Below, in pieces: positions 20,791 through 32,304 of a DNA stretch of 64,000 nucleotides. Made by a program: the position numbers and the translations under genes. This DNA is from Mycobacterium sp. PS03-16. Its GTDB lineage: Bacteria; Actinomycetota; Actinomycetes; Mycobacteriales; Mycobacteriaceae. Location of the stretch: positions 62,001 to 126,000 of the forward strand of contig NZ_SPQO01000003.1 in NCBI RefSeq assembly GCF_004570325.1. Direction: 5' to 3'. Position 1 is the stretch's first letter; each line of letters begins with the position of its first letter. Under the pieces are notes generated by a model. That model was given only the letters and a program-made list of their open reading frames with translations, made no database searches and had not been told where the DNA came from.

Positions 20791-21690
20791 ATGAGCGGGC
20801 CGAATCCCCCAGGACCGGACTCGCCGGGGCCGGAGGGGTCCGGGCGGGAGGGTGGCAGACACTCCGCACCCGACGACGCGACCGAGCACGTCGGGGCGTC
20901 CGACCCGCCGGCTGCCACCGGCGCGACCGAATCGTATGCGCAGGCCTACTCGGCCCCGGAGTCCGAGCAGTTCGTCAGCGGGCCCTATGTCCCCGCCGAC
21001 CCTGCGCTCTACGACTACGACACCTATGACCCTGGCCCTGGCGCCGTCGAGGACCAGCCGCCACCGCGCTGGCCATGGGTGGTCGGGGTCACTGCGATCA
21101 TCGCCGCCATCTCACTGGTGGTGTCGGTGGCTCTGCTGGTGACCAGTACCGACACCGACCAGCTCGCGACGCCGGAGACCACGACCACTGCACCCGCGCC
21201 GCCGGTGCAGGACGAGATCACCACGACGACGCCACCGCCCCCGCCTCCGCCGCCCCCGCCGACCACGCAGCCGCCACCTCCGCCGCCGCCGGAGACGGTC
21301 ACGGTGACCGAACCGCCGCCACCACCCCCACCGCCGCCGGCCGCTGAGGAACCGCCTCCGCCGCCCCCGGCGACCACGACTCCGCCGCCCGCGCCGCCGA
21401 CGACCACGACGCCGGCGGGCCCGCGGCAGGTGACCTACTCGGTGACCGGGACGAAGGCGCCGGGCGACATCATCACGGTCACCTACACCGACGCCAACGG
21501 CAGGTCCCGCACACAGCGCAACGTCTACATCCCGTGGTCACTGACCGTGACCCCGATCTCGCAGTCGGAGGTGGGTTCGGTGCAGGCGTCGAGTCTGTTC
21601 CTGGTGAGCAGGTTGAACTGTTCGATCACGACCAACGACGGGACGGTGTTGTCGTCGAACACCGGTAACTCCGCGCAGACCAGCTGCTGA
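20791..21690 (+). CDS. mmpS3: MmpS3-type anchored protein with polyproline stalk
   Basis: A 299-residue MmpS-family protein. A cytosolic Pro/Gly/acidic head (1-90) precedes one membrane helix (about 93-115). A long Pro/Thr stalk follows (about 125-210, runs of up to 8 prolines), then the MmpS beta-sandwich domain with a C-terminal Cys pair (LNCSITT and the last residue). Other MmpS proteins partner MmpL transporters, but no mmpL gene is near, as for M. tuberculosis MmpS3 (Rv2198c). The stop overlaps the next gene by one base (TGATG). The ATG is preceded by AGAAGGA. Confidence 0.93.
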   Translation: MSGPNPPGPDSPGPEGSGREGGRHSAPDDATEHVGASDPPAATGATESYAQAYSAPESEQFVSGPYVPADPALYDYDTYDPGPGAVEDQPPPRWPWVVGVTAIIAAISLVVSVALLVTSTDTDQLATPETTTTAPAPPVQDEITTTTPPPPPPPPPPTTQPPPPPPPETVTVTEPPPPPPPPPAAEEPPPPPPATTTPPPAPPTTTTPAGPRQVTYSVTGTKAPGDIITVTYTDANGRSRTQRNVYIPWSLTVTPISQSEVGSVQASSLFLVSRLNCSITTNDGTVLSSNTGNSAQTSC

Positions 21691-22325
21691 TGAGCTACGC
21701 CACCTCCACCGCGGAGACGTCGCGGTCGCGCCTGGGCGCAGCGGGCGACCATCTGGACCGCATCCTCTTCGGGGCCTGCGCCATCGTGTGGCTCGCCGCG
21801 CTGGGCACCGGCGTCGCCGCGACCGTCGCGCTGGTCGAACTCGGCCGGACCCCGGCGCCGGCGTCCGGCGGGTCCGGCACGCCATGGGCGCTCTACACCG
21901 TCATCGGTGTGTCGGCGGTCATCATCGTCGGCGCCGTGCCGCTGCTCCTGCGGGCGCGGCGCAGTGCCCAGGACGAGCCGTCGCTCACGGTGGCGCGTCC
22001 GCAGGCCCCGGCGCCCGGGGCGGTCGATCCGGCCACGGAGAAGCTGCGGGTGGCCGGCCTGACGGCCACGGCGGTGCCCAGCCGCCTGGATCCGGGTTAC
22101 CCGGCGGCCGCCGTCGATCAGCTCTGCCTGCGGTTCGCACTCGTGGTCGCGATCGCGATGGGGGTGGCGATGGTCGCGATCGGCGTCGCCACCTACCTGA
22201 TGGCCGTCGACAGCGACGTCGCGTCCTGGGTGCTGTACGGCGTCGCCGCGGTCATCACGCTGGCACTGCCGGTGGCGCCGTGGTGGTTCCTGCGGCGGCT
22301 GCGCGAGCTCCTCGACGCCTCCTGA
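21690..22325 (+). CDS. Four-helix membrane protein of unknown function (Rv2197c-like)
   Basis: A 211-residue integral membrane protein with hydrophobic segments at about 24-48, 67-88, 146-170 and 174-196, and a cytosolic loop rich in Ala/Pro between helices 2 and 3. No catalytic motif. Its start overlaps the mmpS3 stop by one base, so the pair is translationally coupled, suggesting a shared envelope role. It is the last gene before the repeat and terminator region. Confidence 0.82.
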   Translation: MSYATSTAETSRSRLGAAGDHLDRILFGACAIVWLAALGTGVAATVALVELGRTPAPASGGSGTPWALYTVIGVSAVIIVGAVPLLLRARRSAQDEPSLTVARPQAPAPGAVDPATEKLRVAGLTATAVPSRLDPGYPAAAVDQLCLRFALVVAIAMGVAMVAIGVATYLMAVDSDVASWVLYGVAAVITLALPVAPWWFLRRLRELLDAS

Positions 22326-22333
22326 GGCCCCCT

Positions 22334-22367
22334 CTCCCCGTACCGCGAGTCTCCCCGTACCGCGAGC
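22334..22367. repeat. Perfect tandem duplication of a 17-base unit
   Basis: TCTCCCCGTACCGCGAG occurs twice head to tail, just after the stop of the membrane-protein gene. The end of the second copy is also the left edge of the inverted repeat listed next. Confidence 0.9.
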
Positions 22368-22421
22368 AGTCGCAGAGTCGCGTGTTCGGGCGCTGATGCG
22401 TGCGAGTGTGTGTCTGCTCGC
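22363..22421. repeat. REP-like inverted repeat (GCGAGCAG ... CTGCTCGC)
   Basis: GCGAGCAG (22363-22370) and its exact complement CTGCTCGC (22414-22421) flank 43 bases, with partial pairing continuing inward. From memory, GAGCAG-A-CGCA/TGCG-type elements are widespread in mycobacterial intergenic regions, so this looks like a dispersed palindromic element between convergent operons. I cannot count copies here. Confidence 0.5.
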
Positions 22422-22472
22422 GCCAGGTTGAGGAGGCGTGGCGTGGGGGAGGGGAGTGGCCCTCACAACGAG

Positions 22473-22511
22473 AGAACCCCCGCGGGGCCGGAGCCCTGCG
22501 GGGGTTCTTTC
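22473..22511. terminator. Bidirectional intrinsic terminator between convergent operons
   Basis: AGAACCCCCGC (22473-22483) pairs perfectly with GCGGGGGTTCT (22498-22508) and is followed by TTT. A short inner GGG/CCC pairing extends the stem. It lies between the end of mmpS3 and its partner (plus) and the end of qcrB (minus), 18 bases from the qcrB stop, so it can serve both. Confidence 0.8.
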
Positions 22512-22528
22512 GGTCGTGCTGACTCTTC

Positions 22529-24211
22529 CTAGTGGTGACCGTTGGAGCCGTTTCCGTGCCCGTTGGCCGAGCCGTTGCCGTGTCCGTTGGTCGACCCGTT
22601 GGTGCCCTGCCGCTCGCGCAGCGCGGTGAGCGCCCGGCGGTGCGAGGCGTGTGCGGCCTCGGTGATCGCCTCGTGCTCGACGGCCGGGTCGGCCCGCATG
22701 AAGCTGCCGGTGCCGGGGGCGCCGCTGGATCCCAGCTTGTTCATCCGCTTGGGCAGCGGAGCGCCCTGGTACTCCAGCGGGATCGGATGCCCGTGGTCGT
22801 CGACCGGGCCGAGCGGCTGGTGCAGCTCAATGTAGGCACCGTGTGGCAGCCGCTTGATGATGCCGGTCTCGATGCCGTGCTCGAGCACCTCGCGGTCGCT
22901 GCGCTGCAGCGCGATCGCCCAGCGGTAGGCCACGAAGTACACGATCGCGGGCAGCACCACCATGCCGATGCGGCCGATCCACGTCGTCGCGTTCAGCGAG
23001 ATGTGGAACTTCAGCGCGATGATGTCGTTCATGCAGGCGAACGTCAGCAGGATGTAGAACGAGATCGCCATCGCGCCGATCGCGGTGCGCACCGGGGCGT
23101 CACGCGGACGCTGCAGCAGGTTGTGGTGCGCATCGTCGCCCGTGAGCTTCTTCTCGAGGAACGGATAGACGGTGAGCAGGCCGAGGATCAGCCCCATCAG
23201 CACCGCGATCCACACCGGCTGCGGGATCGTGTAGTTGCCGATGTAGAACTCCCACGCCGGCCACAACCGGATCAGGCCGTCCGTCCACATCATGTAGAAG
23301 TCGGGCTGGCTACCCGCCGACACCTGAGACGGTTTGTAGGGACCCAGGTTCCAGATCGGGTTGATCTGCAGCAGGCCGCCCATCAGGCCGAGGATGCCGA
23401 CCGTCAGCGCGAAGAACGCGCCCGACTTCACCGCGAACACCGGCATGACGCGCACGCCGACGACGTTCTTCTCGGTGCGGCCGGGGCCGGGGAACTGGGT
23501 GTGCTTCTGGAACCACACCAGCGCCAGGTGCGCGGCGATCAGCGCGAGCATAATGCCCGGGATCAGCAGGATGTGCAGCGCGTAGAGCCGCGGGATGATG
23601 ATCGTGCCCGGGAAGTCACCGCCGAACAGCGCCCAGTGCATCCAGGTGCCGACCACTGGGATGCCCATCGTGATACCGGACAGGGCGGCGCGCAGGCCGG
23701 TGCCGGACAGCAGGTCGTCGGGCAGCGAGTAGCCGAAGAAGCCCTCGAACATCGCCAGGATCAACAGCAGCGAGCCGATGACCCAGTTGGCCTCGCGGGG
23801 CCGGCGGAACGCGCCGGTGAAGAAGATGCGGGCCAGGTGCACCATGATCGACGCGGCGAACAGCAGCGCCGCCCAGTGGTGGACCTGCCGGACGAACAGG
23901 CCGCCGCGCACCTCGAAGCTGATGTCCAGCGCCGTCTCGTACGCCCGCGACATGCCGACACCGCGCAACGGCTGGTAGACGCCGTCGTAGACGACGTGCG
24001 CCATCGACGGGTCGAAGAACAGCGTGAGCCAGACGCCGGTGATCAGCAGCACGATGAAGCTGTACAGCGCGATCTCACCCAGCAGGAACGACCAGTGGGT
24101 GGGGAACACCTTGTTGAGCTGCCGGCGTACCGCTGCCGACGGGTGGTAACGCGAGTCCATCGCGTCGCCCTGGGCCGCTAGCCGGGCGGCCACTTTGCTT
24201 GGTGCACTCAT
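22529..24211 (-). CDS. qcrB: Cytochrome bcc complex cytochrome b subunit
   Basis: A 560-residue menaquinol:cytochrome c reductase cytochrome b. It has about eight membrane helices. Heme-ligand His pairs are in [13 protein letters not shown] (helix 2) and in the ALHILLIPG and [11 protein letters not shown] region (helix 4). The Qo motif [14 protein letters not shown] and the PNP-equivalent loop [15 protein letters not shown] are present. The C-terminal cytosolic extension (after about 470) is the actinobacterial type and ends with an Asn/Gly/His repeat tail. This subunit is the target of telacebec (Q203) in M. tuberculosis. The ATG overlaps the qcrA stop by 4 bases. Confidence 0.97.
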   Translation of the reverse strand: MSAPSKVAARLAAQGDAMDSRYHPSAAVRRQLNKVFPTHWSFLLGEIALYSFIVLLITGVWLTLFFDPSMAHVVYDGVYQPLRGVGMSRAYETALDISFEVRGGLFVRQVHHWAALLFAASIMVHLARIFFTGAFRRPREANWVIGSLLLILAMFEGFFGYSLPDDLLSGTGLRAALSGITMGIPVVGTWMHWALFGGDFPGTIIIPRLYALHILLIPGIMLALIAAHLALVWFQKHTQFPGPGRTEKNVVGVRVMPVFAVKSGAFFALTVGILGLMGGLLQINPIWNLGPYKPSQVSAGSQPDFYMMWTDGLIRLWPAWEFYIGNYTIPQPVWIAVLMGLILGLLTVYPFLEKKLTGDDAHHNLLQRPRDAPVRTAIGAMAISFYILLTFACMNDIIALKFHISLNATTWIGRIGMVVLPAIVYFVAYRWAIALQRSDREVLEHGIETGIIKRLPHGAYIELHQPLGPVDDHGHPIPLEYQGAPLPKRMNKLGSSGAPGTGSFMRADPAVEHEAITEAAHASHRRALTALRERQGTNGSTNGHGNGSANGHGNGSNGHH

Positions 24212-25476
24212 GTTGTCTTCCGTTCCCAGAATGCCGGCCCAACGGGTTCGATGAAGTCGCCGTTGGCGACCAGGTACCCGTCCTGGTCGATGGTGATGGG
24301 TAGCTGCGCGAGAGCGCGCGCAGCCGGACCGAATATGGGTTTCGCGAAGTGCAGCGCATCGAACTGCGACTGGTGGCAGGGGCAGAGGATGCGGTGGGTC
24401 TGCTGTTCGTAGAGTGACGACGGGCAGCCGAGGTGCGAGCAGATCTTCGTGTAGGCGAAGAACTCACCGAAGTTGAAGCTCTCCTGCCCCTTGCGCTTGA
24501 CCACCTTGGCCATGTCGTTGGGCCGCAACCGGATGAGCATGACGGGGTTGCGCACGCCCATCAGGATCTCGGTGTTCTTGTGGCTCGACTCCACCGTGGT
24601 GCCGTCCCCGTCGGACTCGCGCCACGGGTAGACGGTCTCCATACCGCCGGCGTCGAGATCCTCGGGCCGCATCTTGGCGAACACCGCGCCGTGCCCGGTG
24701 TTGCCGGTCGCGCGGGCCAGGAAGATCGTCTCGCCCTCGAAGCGGGGGGTCCAGTGCGACGTCCACAGCACCGCCTTGGGGCCGTCGGCGGTCGGTACCA
24801 CCGGCTTCCACGGGTTCTTGATCAGACCGCCGAGGAACGCCACCGCGGTGCCCAGCCCGAACGCGCCGAGGCCGACCCCGAGTGACAGGCCGATCATCTT
24901 GCGGCGTTTGACCGTCGAACCTTCGAGCGCATCGGTGAGGTTCGCGACGATGGTCTTGCGCTGGATCTCGGGGGAGCGGCCGTCGTGCCGGTCCTGGATC
25001 GAGATCTCCTCGGGGATGAACCGCTTCTGGTACAGCACCGCGCCGATGCCGATGGACAGGATGGACAACCCGAAGAACAGCCCGTACAGCGGCGTCGCCA
25101 GGGAGTACCAGAACTCGCCCTCGGAGCCGTAGGGCTGGTACTCCCACGGCCAGAACAGGAACACCACCAGCAGCACCAGACCCGAGATGCCGCCGAAGAG
25201 CAGCCAGCTGGCCACCCCGCGCTCGGCCCGCTTCTCGGCGCGCGTGCCCGACACCGGCCACCGCGGCTCCTTGAAGACCGTCTCGACGCCGTCCATCCGG
25301 CCGCCGAGTTCGACCAGTTCCTCGCGCGTCATCGCGGCGAGTTCGGCGTCGGTCGGCTGCCCGGGCACACCGGCGTGACCCGGTGCGTCGGTGCCCTTCG
25401 GCGCGTCGGTGGGATCGTCGGCCGCAGCGCGGCGCTCGTCGTCGCTCAGTTCGTCGTTCATCCGTTCGTCACTCAT
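24208..25476 (-). CDS. qcrA: Rieske iron-sulfur subunit of the bcc complex
   Basis: A 422-residue actinobacterial Rieske protein. A charged N-terminal cytosolic region (1-90) is followed by three membrane helices (about 95-117, 135-157, 205-230), unlike the single helix of mitochondrial Rieske proteins. The periplasmic domain carries the 2Fe-2S motifs CSHLGC and CPCHQSQFD. The start is the ATG at 25476, which overlaps the qcrC stop as ATGA; a Met five codons in is an alternative. It takes electrons from menaquinol at QcrB and hands them to QcrC. Confidence 0.96.
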   Translation of the reverse strand: MSDERMNDELSDDERRAAADDPTDAPKGTDAPGHAGVPGQPTDAELAAMTREELVELGGRMDGVETVFKEPRWPVSGTRAEKRAERGVASWLLFGGISGLVLLVVFLFWPWEYQPYGSEGEFWYSLATPLYGLFFGLSILSIGIGAVLYQKRFIPEEISIQDRHDGRSPEIQRKTIVANLTDALEGSTVKRRKMIGLSLGVGLGAFGLGTAVAFLGGLIKNPWKPVVPTADGPKAVLWTSHWTPRFEGETIFLARATGNTGHGAVFAKMRPEDLDAGGMETVYPWRESDGDGTTVESSHKNTEILMGVRNPVMLIRLRPNDMAKVVKRKGQESFNFGEFFAYTKICSHLGCPSSLYEQQTHRILCPCHQSQFDALHFAKPIFGPAARALAQLPITIDQDGYLVANGDFIEPVGPAFWERKTT

Positions 25477-26279
25477 GCTCGTGCCCCGACCCACAGTGCC
25501 GCACCGACCACCGCCACGATGCCGATGATCCACGCCGCCATGCCCTCCGACGTCGGACCGAAACCGCCGAGGCCGTAGCCGCCGGGGCTCGGGGTCTCGT
25601 TGGACTCCCGGACGTAGGCGATGATGTCGCGCTTCTCCTCCGGCGAGAGCTGGCGGTCGGAGAACTTCGGCATGTTCTGCGGGCCGGTCAGCATCGCGGT
25701 GTAGATCTGCGCGGGCGAGGCGTCACCGAGGTCGGGCGCGTACTTGCCCGACGACAGCGCGCCACCCTTACCGGTGAAGTTGTGGCACGAGGCGCAGTTC
25801 AGGCGGAACAGGTCACCGCCGCGGGCGACGTTGTCGCCCACCAGCGACTGGGTGGCGATCTGGCCGTTCTCGTCGCGGGGCACCACCGGTCCGCCACCGT
25901 TGGCCTGCACGTAGGCGCCGAGCGCATCGATCTGCGACTCGTCGAAGTGCGCGGGCTTCTCCGGCGCCTGGGCCTCGCCGCGCATCGCGGGCATCCGGCC
26001 GGTCGAGACCTGGAAGTAGACCGCGGCCTCGCCGGTGCCGATGAGGCTGGGACCGCGATCGGCCACCCCCTGCAGGTTCACGCCGTGGCAGGTCACACAG
26101 GAGGTGTCGAACAGCTGCTTACCGGTGCGCAGCAGGGCGGAGTCCTCCTCCTGCGCGACGGCCACCTGCGGTGTGGGCGTCAACGTGGCGGCGACGCCGC
26201 CCGCGACGCCAAGTCCGATCAGCAGCAGCACCGCTGCCGACAGGCGCCTGCGGAACCGCCGGCGGGACTTGCTGGTCAT
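25473..26279 (-). CDS. qcrC: Diheme cytochrome c subunit of the bcc complex
   Basis: A 268-residue protein with a basic N-terminus and signal-anchor (about 14-36), two cytochrome c domains with CxxCH motifs (CVTCH and CASCH) and distal Met regions ([18 protein letters not shown]). A C-terminal membrane helix follows (about 240-262). In the supercomplex it replaces soluble cytochrome c by wiring QcrA directly to CuA of CtaC. I chose the ATG at 26279 ([12 protein letters not shown]) because AGAAGGGG lies 4 bases upstream; in-frame ATGs at 26294, 26318 and 26333 (the last overlapping the ctaE stop as ATGA) are alternatives. Confidence 0.95.
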   Translation of the reverse strand: MTSKSRRRFRRRLSAAVLLLIGLGVAGGVAATLTPTPQVAVAQEEDSALLRTGKQLFDTSCVTCHGVNLQGVADRGPSLIGTGEAAVYFQVSTGRMPAMRGEAQAPEKPAHFDESQIDALGAYVQANGGGPVVPRDENGQIATQSLVGDNVARGGDLFRLNCASCHNFTGKGGALSSGKYAPDLGDASPAQIYTAMLTGPQNMPKFSDRQLSPEEKRDIIAYVRESNETPSPGGYGLGGFGPTSEGMAAWIIGIVAVVGAALWVGARA

Positions 26280-26329
26280 CGAACCCCTTCTCATCGGCTG
26301 AGGATCCTGCGAGCTCATCGACGCCGAGC

Positions 26330-28104
<1,775 letters not shown>

Positions 28105-29971
28105 CCCGAGGAATTCGGCGCTGCGCGGATGCGGGCCCGCCTGATTGACGGCCAGCCGCGCCGAGCGGGCGGCCTCCGCCCACGCCGCCCAGCGGCCCGC
28201 CGCGCCGATCGGTGTGGCGTAGCCGGGGTCGCAGCGCACGATGCGCACGCCCGGCGAGGCCAGCCACCGGGCGATGAGCGCGGTCTCCTCGACCAATGCG
28301 CCGCCCAGCGGCGCAGGCTCCGGCAGCACGGTCTGCGCGCCCGCGGTGATCGCGTCGACGACCGGCATCGGCGGTACTCCGCGCCGGGCGCACCCCGCGG
28401 CCGCCAGTTGGCCGTAGCGCACCACGGCCAGCTGCCAGCCGCCGCTGCCGTCCGGCCGGGCGGCGACGAGTTCGGTCTGCTCGGCCAGGGCCCGCAGGCG
28501 CTGCCCGCGCCACAGCACCTCGATCCCGGCGGCGGCGTGGTCGCGCAGCCGGGCGGCGGATTCGTAGCGATTGGCGGCGGCGAGTTCGGCGATGTGGTCG
28601 AGCACCGCGGCCAGCGCCGCGTGGTCGCGGCCCTCGATCAGGTCGGCCGCGCGCCCGGGGGCCGATGCGTAGGTGGCGGCGTCGATGTCGCGGGGCGCCG
28701 GGCAGGGGGACAGTTCGCGTTCCGGGCAGGCCGGGCCGTGGCGGGCCGACCGGCCCAGCCGCGTGGTGCAGGTGCGCACGCCGGTGAACCGGGCCAGCAG
28801 GTCGGCGGTCTCGACCGCGTCGGCGCGGGCGCGGAACGGCCCCACCGCCGAGCCGTGACGCGGCGCGCGCACCACCGAGAACCGGGGGAACGCCTCATCG
28901 GTCAGCACGATCCACCACCAGCGGTGCGGGAACTTCGACCGCCGGTTGTAGGGCGGGGCGTGGGCGGCCAGCAGCCGCAGCTCGCGGACCCCCGCCTCGA
29001 GGTCGTGCGCGCATTCGACGTGGTCGACGCCGGTGGCCAGCGACGCCATCTCCTTCATCCGCGTCCGCGGGTCGGCCCCGGTGAAGTACTGCCCGACGCG
29101 GCGGCGCAGGTCGACGGCCGTGCCCACGTAGAGCACCTCGCGACTGGGGCCGCGGAACAGGTACACCCCGGGCCGGTGCGGCAGGCCGTCGGCGAGCCGG
29201 CGGTTGCGCCGCTGCGCGGGGGTCACGTCGGGCAGGTAGGCCCGCAGGTCGGTGTAGGTCTGCACACCCTGGTTGCCGACGCGTTCGATCAGCCCGTGCA
29301 GCACGTCGACGGTGGCGCGGGCGTCGTCGAGGGCGCGGTGGGTGGGGGTGGTGGTCGCGTTGAACAGCTGGGCCAGCGCCGACAGCCGGACGCTGGGGGC
29401 CTCCTCGCGGGTCAGCACCCGCCGCGCGAGTTTGACCGTGCACAGCACCGGCGGCCGCGGCCAGGTCAGCTGACACTGCTCGGCGGCCGCGCGCAGGAAC
29501 CCGATGTCGAAGCCGGCGTTGTGGGCCACCAGCACCGCGCCGCGGGAGAACTCCAAGAACGCGGGCAGCACCGACTCGATGCGGGGGGCGGCGCACACCA
29601 TCGCGGTGGTGATGCCGGTGAGTGCGACGATCTGCGACGGGATGGACCGCCCCGGGTCGACCAGGGTGGCCAGCTCGCCGAGGACCGTGCCGCCGCGGAC
29701 CTTGACGGCGCCGATCTCGGTGATCGCGTCGGGGTGATCCCCGCAGGCCCGGCCGCCGGTGGTCTCGAGATCGACCACCACGAACGTGGTCTCCCGCAGC
29801 GACACCGCCTCCATGTCGAAGGCCAGCTGCTCGACCTCGGCGGAACCGCGCTGACCCATGGGCCCAGACGGTAGGGACCGGCACCGACAGGACGGCGGTG
29901 CCACGCGGACGGCAGGGGCGTGTCGGTGGCCGCCGATACCGTGCGCACAACACCGATCGAGAGGACTGCAG

Positions 29972-30217
29972 ATGGCCCACGCTCACCACCTCGGGGGCGC
30001 CGACCCGGACACCGGCGGCACGGTGATCATCGACTGTGACGACTGCGCGGTCCGCGGACCGGGGTGTCAGGACTGTGTCGTGAGTGTGCTGCTCGGGGTG
30101 CCCGAGACCTTGCTCGACGACGAACGCCGCGCCCTCGAAGCGCTGGCCGAAGCCGGTCTGGCGCCGCGATTGCGCCTCGTGCCGATTCACCGGCAAAGGG
30201 ACACAGGAGTTGCCTGA
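29972..30217 (+). CDS. Small four-cysteine protein of unknown function
   Basis: An 81-residue protein. A His-containing N-terminus (MAHAHHLGG) leads to a short strand and four cysteines, CDDC and CQDC, spaced C-x2-C-x6-C-x2-C (C22, C25, C32, C35), a pattern expected for one Zn or Fe site. Then comes a predicted amphipathic helix ([13 protein letters not shown]) and a short strand. GAGAGGA lies about 9 bases before the ATG. It is divergent from the exonuclease/GIY-YIG gene and 152 bases ahead of the RipC-like gene. I do not recognise the family. Confidence 0.75.
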   Translation: MAHAHHLGGADPDTGGTVIIDCDDCAVRGPGCQDCVVSVLLGVPETLLDDERRALEALAEAGLAPRLRLVPIHRQRDTGVA

Positions 30218-30282
30218 CGACACACGCGCGATCGCTGGGGAAGAAAAAGTGCCCTGACAGCTGTTAAATTCGGGTCTTCTGT

Positions 30283-30311
30283 TGGACAACGCCGATGCCG
30301 TTTCGTAACCT
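30283..30311 (+). promoter_or_regulatory. Candidate SigA-type promoter of the RipC-like gene
   Basis: TTGGAC (30283-30288) and TAACCT (30306-30311) are separated by 17 bases, giving a 5' leader of about 50 bases before the TTG start. The leader contains GAAGGA at 30356, 9 bases before the start. Confidence 0.55.
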
Positions 30312-30369
30312 GTTTGAGACCTTAGAGCAGTTCGACGCGGCTCGTTACGCCAGTTGAAGGACGCAAATC

Positions 30370-31497
30370 TTGAGGCTCGTTCGCGCGCAGTGGGGCATCC
30401 GTGTGTTCAGGCGACCCGCCGTCGGTGCGATAACCGCGTTGGTCCTGATGTGCGGCACGCTCGCCGCCGGAGTGCAGGCCGATCCGGCAGACGATGCGCT
30501 GGCAAAGCTCAATGAGCTGTCCCGGCAGGCCGAGCAGACCACCGAGGCGATGCATTCGGCGCAGCTCGACCTCACCGACAAGCTGGCAGTACAGCAGGCC
30601 GCCGAGGCCAAGCACGCCGCCGACCTCGCCGCCGCCGATGCGGCCAAGGCGGAGCTGGCAACCTTTCAGGTCGCCGTGAACAAGGTCGCCGCGGCCGAGT
30701 ACATGGGCGGCCGCGCGGACGGGATGAGCGCGATCCTCACCGCGGGCTCGCCGCAGCAGTTCATCGACAAGCTCTCCGTGCAGCGCGTGATGTCGGCCGA
30801 AATGACCGCGCGTATGAACGGCTTCCGCGACGTGACCGCGAAGGCCGCCGCCGCCGAACAGGCCTCCGCCCGGTCGGCCGCCGACGCCAAGACCGCCGCC
30901 GAGCAGGCCGCGCAGGTGCGTGCCGACCTCCAGAACAAGCAAAGCCGGCTGCAGACGCAGATCGCGGTGGTGAAATCGCAGTACGAGGCGCTGACCCCGA
31001 ACCAGCGTGAGGCGCTCGCCGCGCTTCCGCCCGCCCCGCCCGTGCCGGCGCCGCCCGCCGCGGTGCCCCCGGCCAACGATCCCGGTGTGCTGGCCGCGCC
31101 TGCCCCGCCCGGCGCGATTCCTCCCGGTGACGTGGCTGCGCCGCCCGGTGGCGGCACCCGCGCCATCGCCGTGCAGGCCGCGCTGAGCCGCATCGGCTCC
31201 CCGTACTCGTGGGGCGGCTCCGGCCCCAACGCGTTCGACTGCTCCGGACTGGTGATGTGGGCATTCCAGCAGGAGGGCATCTCGCTGCCGCACTCCAGCC
31301 AGGCGCTGGCCCGCGGCGGCCAGCCCGTCTCCCGCGATCAGATGCAGCCCGGCGACCTGGTCACCTACTACTCCGACGCATCGCACGTGGGCATCTACAT
31401 CGGCGACGGGATGATGGTGCACGCCTCGACGTACGGCACCCCGGTGCGCGTCGCCCCGGTCGACAACGCGCCGATCCACAACGTGCGGCGCTATTAG
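30370..31497 (+). CDS. ripC: NlpC/P60 peptidoglycan hydrolase, RipC-like
   Basis: A 375-residue secreted D,L-endopeptidase (Rv2190c-like) that cuts peptidoglycan stem peptides. A signal peptide (about 1-38, TALVLMCGTLAAGVQA) is followed by a long coiled-coil (about 42-215, Ala/Glu/Lys/Gln heptads), a Pro/Ala linker (220-270) and the NlpC/P60 domain with catalytic C291 (FDCSGLVMWA), H339 (SHVGIYIGDG) and H351. In M. tuberculosis the coiled-coil links RipC to FtsEX control; that is family knowledge. It starts with TTG at 30370 after GAAGGA. No upstream ydaO-type riboswitch was seen. Confidence 0.94.
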   Translation: MRLVRAQWGIRVFRRPAVGAITALVLMCGTLAAGVQADPADDALAKLNELSRQAEQTTEAMHSAQLDLTDKLAVQQAAEAKHAADLAAADAAKAELATFQVAVNKVAAAEYMGGRADGMSAILTAGSPQQFIDKLSVQRVMSAEMTARMNGFRDVTAKAAAAEQASARSAADAKTAAEQAAQVRADLQNKQSRLQTQIAVVKSQYEALTPNQREALAALPPAPPVPAPPAAVPPANDPGVLAAPAPPGAIPPGDVAAPPGGGTRAIAVQAALSRIGSPYSWGGSGPNAFDCSGLVMWAFQQEGISLPHSSQALARGGQPVSRDQMQPGDLVTYYSDASHVGIYIGDGMMVHASTYGTPVRVAPVDNAPIHNVRRY

Positions 31498-31516
31498 GCG
31501 GTTCGTCCTCGCACTG

Positions 31517-32293
31517 TTGATCGCGGAGTTCGTCTTCGCGGTCCTGCTTCTGGACCGGCCGACCGCACCCGCAGCCCCGCCCGTCGCGGCGGACGTGCCC
31601 GCGGCGCCCGCGTCCAGCCCGGCGGTCACCACCGCCACCCGGCTACCCGACGGGCGCACCGCGCAGCTCATCCCGTTGGGCGGTGCGCGCAGCACGCCGG
31701 TGCTCGAGCGCATCGCCGCCGAACTGCCCGGCGCCGCGGATGCGATCACCCGGTTCTGGGGTCCGGACTGGCGGCGCGACCTCGTCATCGTCGCGACCGG
31801 CAGCGACGCCCAGTTCACCGCGCTGGCCGGTGGTGGCGCCGACATCGCCGCCGCCACCACCTCCGACCGCGTCGTGTTCGCCCCCGGCGCCGCCGGGATG
31901 ACCGACGCCGCACTGCGCATCGTCGTGCGCCACGAACTGTTCCACCACGCCACCCGGCAGGTCACCGCCGCCGACGCGCCGCGCTGGCTGACCGAAGGCG
32001 TGGCCGACTACGTCGCCCGGCCCCGCGCCGCGGCGCCCGCGCCCGAGCTGCTGACCGCCCTGCCCACCGACGCCGACCTCGACACCGCGGGCGCCACCCG
32101 GTCCGCCGCCTACGACCGGGCCTGGTGGTTCGCCACGTACGTCGCCGACCGCTACGGCCCCCAGCAGCTGCGGGCGCTCTACGTGCGGGCCTGCGGACCG
32201 GGACACCCGGACCCGGCGACCGCGATCCGCGAGGTGCTGGGGCTCGGCGTCGACGAGGTGCTGGGCGAATGGCAGCGGTGGCCGGCGCGCTAG
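31517..32293 (+). CDS. Predicted membrane-anchored gluzincin-like metallopeptidase (Rv2189c-like); true start uncertain
   Basis: 258 residues from the TTG at 31517. A hydrophobic N-terminal anchor precedes a Pro/Ala linker and a soluble domain. That domain carries HELFHH (H139, E140, H143) followed by WLTEGVADYVA with E160. HExxH plus a downstream EG-A-DY is the zinc site of peptidase-MA/gluzincin-like proteins, so I infer an extracytoplasmic zinc protease. The TTG falls inside the hydrophobic anchor. Reading further back in frame adds IRRFVLALL, a better anchor, but the only candidate there is ATT at 31493, overlapping the ripC TAG; the next in-frame stop is at 31412 and no ATG, GTG or TTG lies between. 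It probably depends on coupling to ripC. Confidence 0.8.
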   Translation: MIAEFVFAVLLLDRPTAPAAPPVAADVPAAPASSPAVTTATRLPDGRTAQLIPLGGARSTPVLERIAAELPGAADAITRFWGPDWRRDLVIVATGSDAQFTALAGGGADIAAATTSDRVVFAPGAAGMTDAALRIVVRHELFHHATRQVTAADAPRWLTEGVADYVARPRAAAPAPELLTALPTDADLDTAGATRSAAYDRAWWFATYVADRYGPQQLRALYVRACGPGHPDPATAIREVLGLGVDEVLGEWQRWPAR

Positions 32294-32304
32294 CCTGAGC
32301 GGCG

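Noticed and set aside
21225..21420. CCGCC-rich tract as a possible minisatellite or frameshift in mmpS3
   Set aside because: The frame stays open and encodes a polyproline stalk known in MmpS3 proteins, with the conserved MmpS domain after it.
30218..30369. Possible ydaO (c-di-AMP) riboswitch before the RipC-like gene
   Set aside because: Such riboswitches precede some actinobacterial NlpC/P60 and rpf genes, but I could not find its conserved core here; a plain promoter explains the region.
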